64,000 nucleotides of DNA from Synchiropus splendidus (lineage: Eukaryota; Chordata; Actinopteri; Syngnathiformes; Callionymidae). The number at the start of each line of letters is the position of its first letter. Position 1 is the first letter of the stretch. The notes beneath the pieces are model-generated. The model saw only the letters and a list, made by a program, of their open reading frames with translations. It made no database searches and had not been told where the DNA came from. Both the position numbers and the translations under genes were made by a program. The stretch spans positions 15,253,501-15,317,500 of the forward strand of contig NC_071345.1 in the NCBI RefSeq assembly GCF_027744825.2. The letters are read 5' to 3'. Shown piece after piece: positions 63,696 through 64,000 of the stretch.

Positions 63696-63929
63696 ACATT
63701 TACTCCTTTTAGAACAGACACTATCTATCTGAGATTTAATCTGGCCTTGGTACGGGTGCAACAGTGACAAATGGATGCACACCATGAAACCCTCTCATCC
63801 AAGAGACAGTATTAGTTTTTCCTTTAATTACCAGCTGCAGTAATGTTTCCTATCCATAACTGTCGGCCTCGTAGAATGCAGCCTGGCAGAAGGGTGAGGG
63901 CCTTGTCTCTTCTCTCAGTGGGCCTCCCG

Positions 63930-63998
63930 TCTCCTCTCTCCCCAATCTGTCTATCCTCTCTCTTTCTTCCTCTATTCTTTCTCTCTCTCTCTCTCCCT
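63930..63998. repeat. Pyrimidine-rich (CT)n tract
   Basis: An almost pure C/T strand ending in CTCTCTCTCTCTCTCC. It continues towards the window edge. Confidence 0.85.
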
Positions 63999-64000
63999 GT

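Larger units (their letters stand above)
30166..64000 (+). other. Intron 4, at least 33.8 kb, open at window end
   Basis: It begins with a consensus donor GTGAGT. The next ZNF407 exon should continue with a VAF..KKHLNTHL-type finger and start in phase 2. I found no such sequence on the + strand, so the intron probably runs off the window. Mammalian ZNF407 also has very long introns here. Contents are listed separately: microsatellites, transposon relics, candidate CTCF and enhancer-like sites. Confidence 0.75.
61556..64000. other. End of window, intron 4 continued
   Basis: No exon recognised. It contains a CpG-dense block at 62335-62520, a GGAT-type microsatellite at 63624-63695 and a pyrimidine-rich tract from about 63930 to the end. 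Confidence 0.45.

Noticed and set aside
1..64000. CRISPR arrays, tRNA, rRNA or bacterial-type operons
   Set aside because: None seen. The composition, splice sites and repeats are those of a vertebrate nuclear genome.

Overview
The window looks like nuclear DNA from a ray-finned (probably percomorph teleost) fish. The evidence is spliceosomal introns with canonical donors and acceptors, a conserved vertebrate zinc-finger gene, and several fish-type dispersed repeats: a non-LTR retrotransposon 3' end with a (TTCTGA)n tail, hAT-like miniature elements, and a tail of the GGGATAGGCTCCAGC type. The species is not identifiable by eye.

Only one protein-coding gene is well supported, on the + strand: the 5' half of the ZNF407 orthologue (called from remembered family sequence, no search run). 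A TATA-less promoter with an E-box palindrome, a CRE palindrome and a GGCGCGCC block lies at about 20486-20617 and ends in the donor of a non-coding first exon. Coding exons are 21963-22536 (first ATG in frame), 23123-25294 (the large zinc-finger exon) and 30051-30165. They splice in frame to 953 complete residues plus one split codon. The protein carries thirteen complete C2H2 fingers plus the start of a fourteenth, four as two-finger modules with a second finger of X5 histidine spacing, one AT-hook core, and acidic linkers. The remaining C-terminal fingers are not in the window: intron 4 begins at 30166 and runs at least 33.8 kb to the end.

Layout: 1-20.3 kb is intergenic, with no recognisable gene but several transposon relics, including a nested one at 4698-5091. 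20.3-20.6 kb holds a mirrored trinucleotide microsatellite followed by the promoter. 20.6-30.2 kb holds the exons and introns 1-3. 30.2-64 kb is intron 4, with transposon relics, simple repeats, candidate CTCF-type sites and a few CpG-containing islands that could be conserved non-coding elements.

The most interesting observation is at the exon 2/intron 2 border. The splice donor is built from what looks like the start of a zinc finger (Cys-Lys-Tyr-Cys). About two thirds of that 586-base intron is a hAT-like element. This suggests an intron that arose in, or destroyed, a former finger module. I found no new enzymatic, defence or mobile 'system'; the rest is ordinary fish non-coding DNA.
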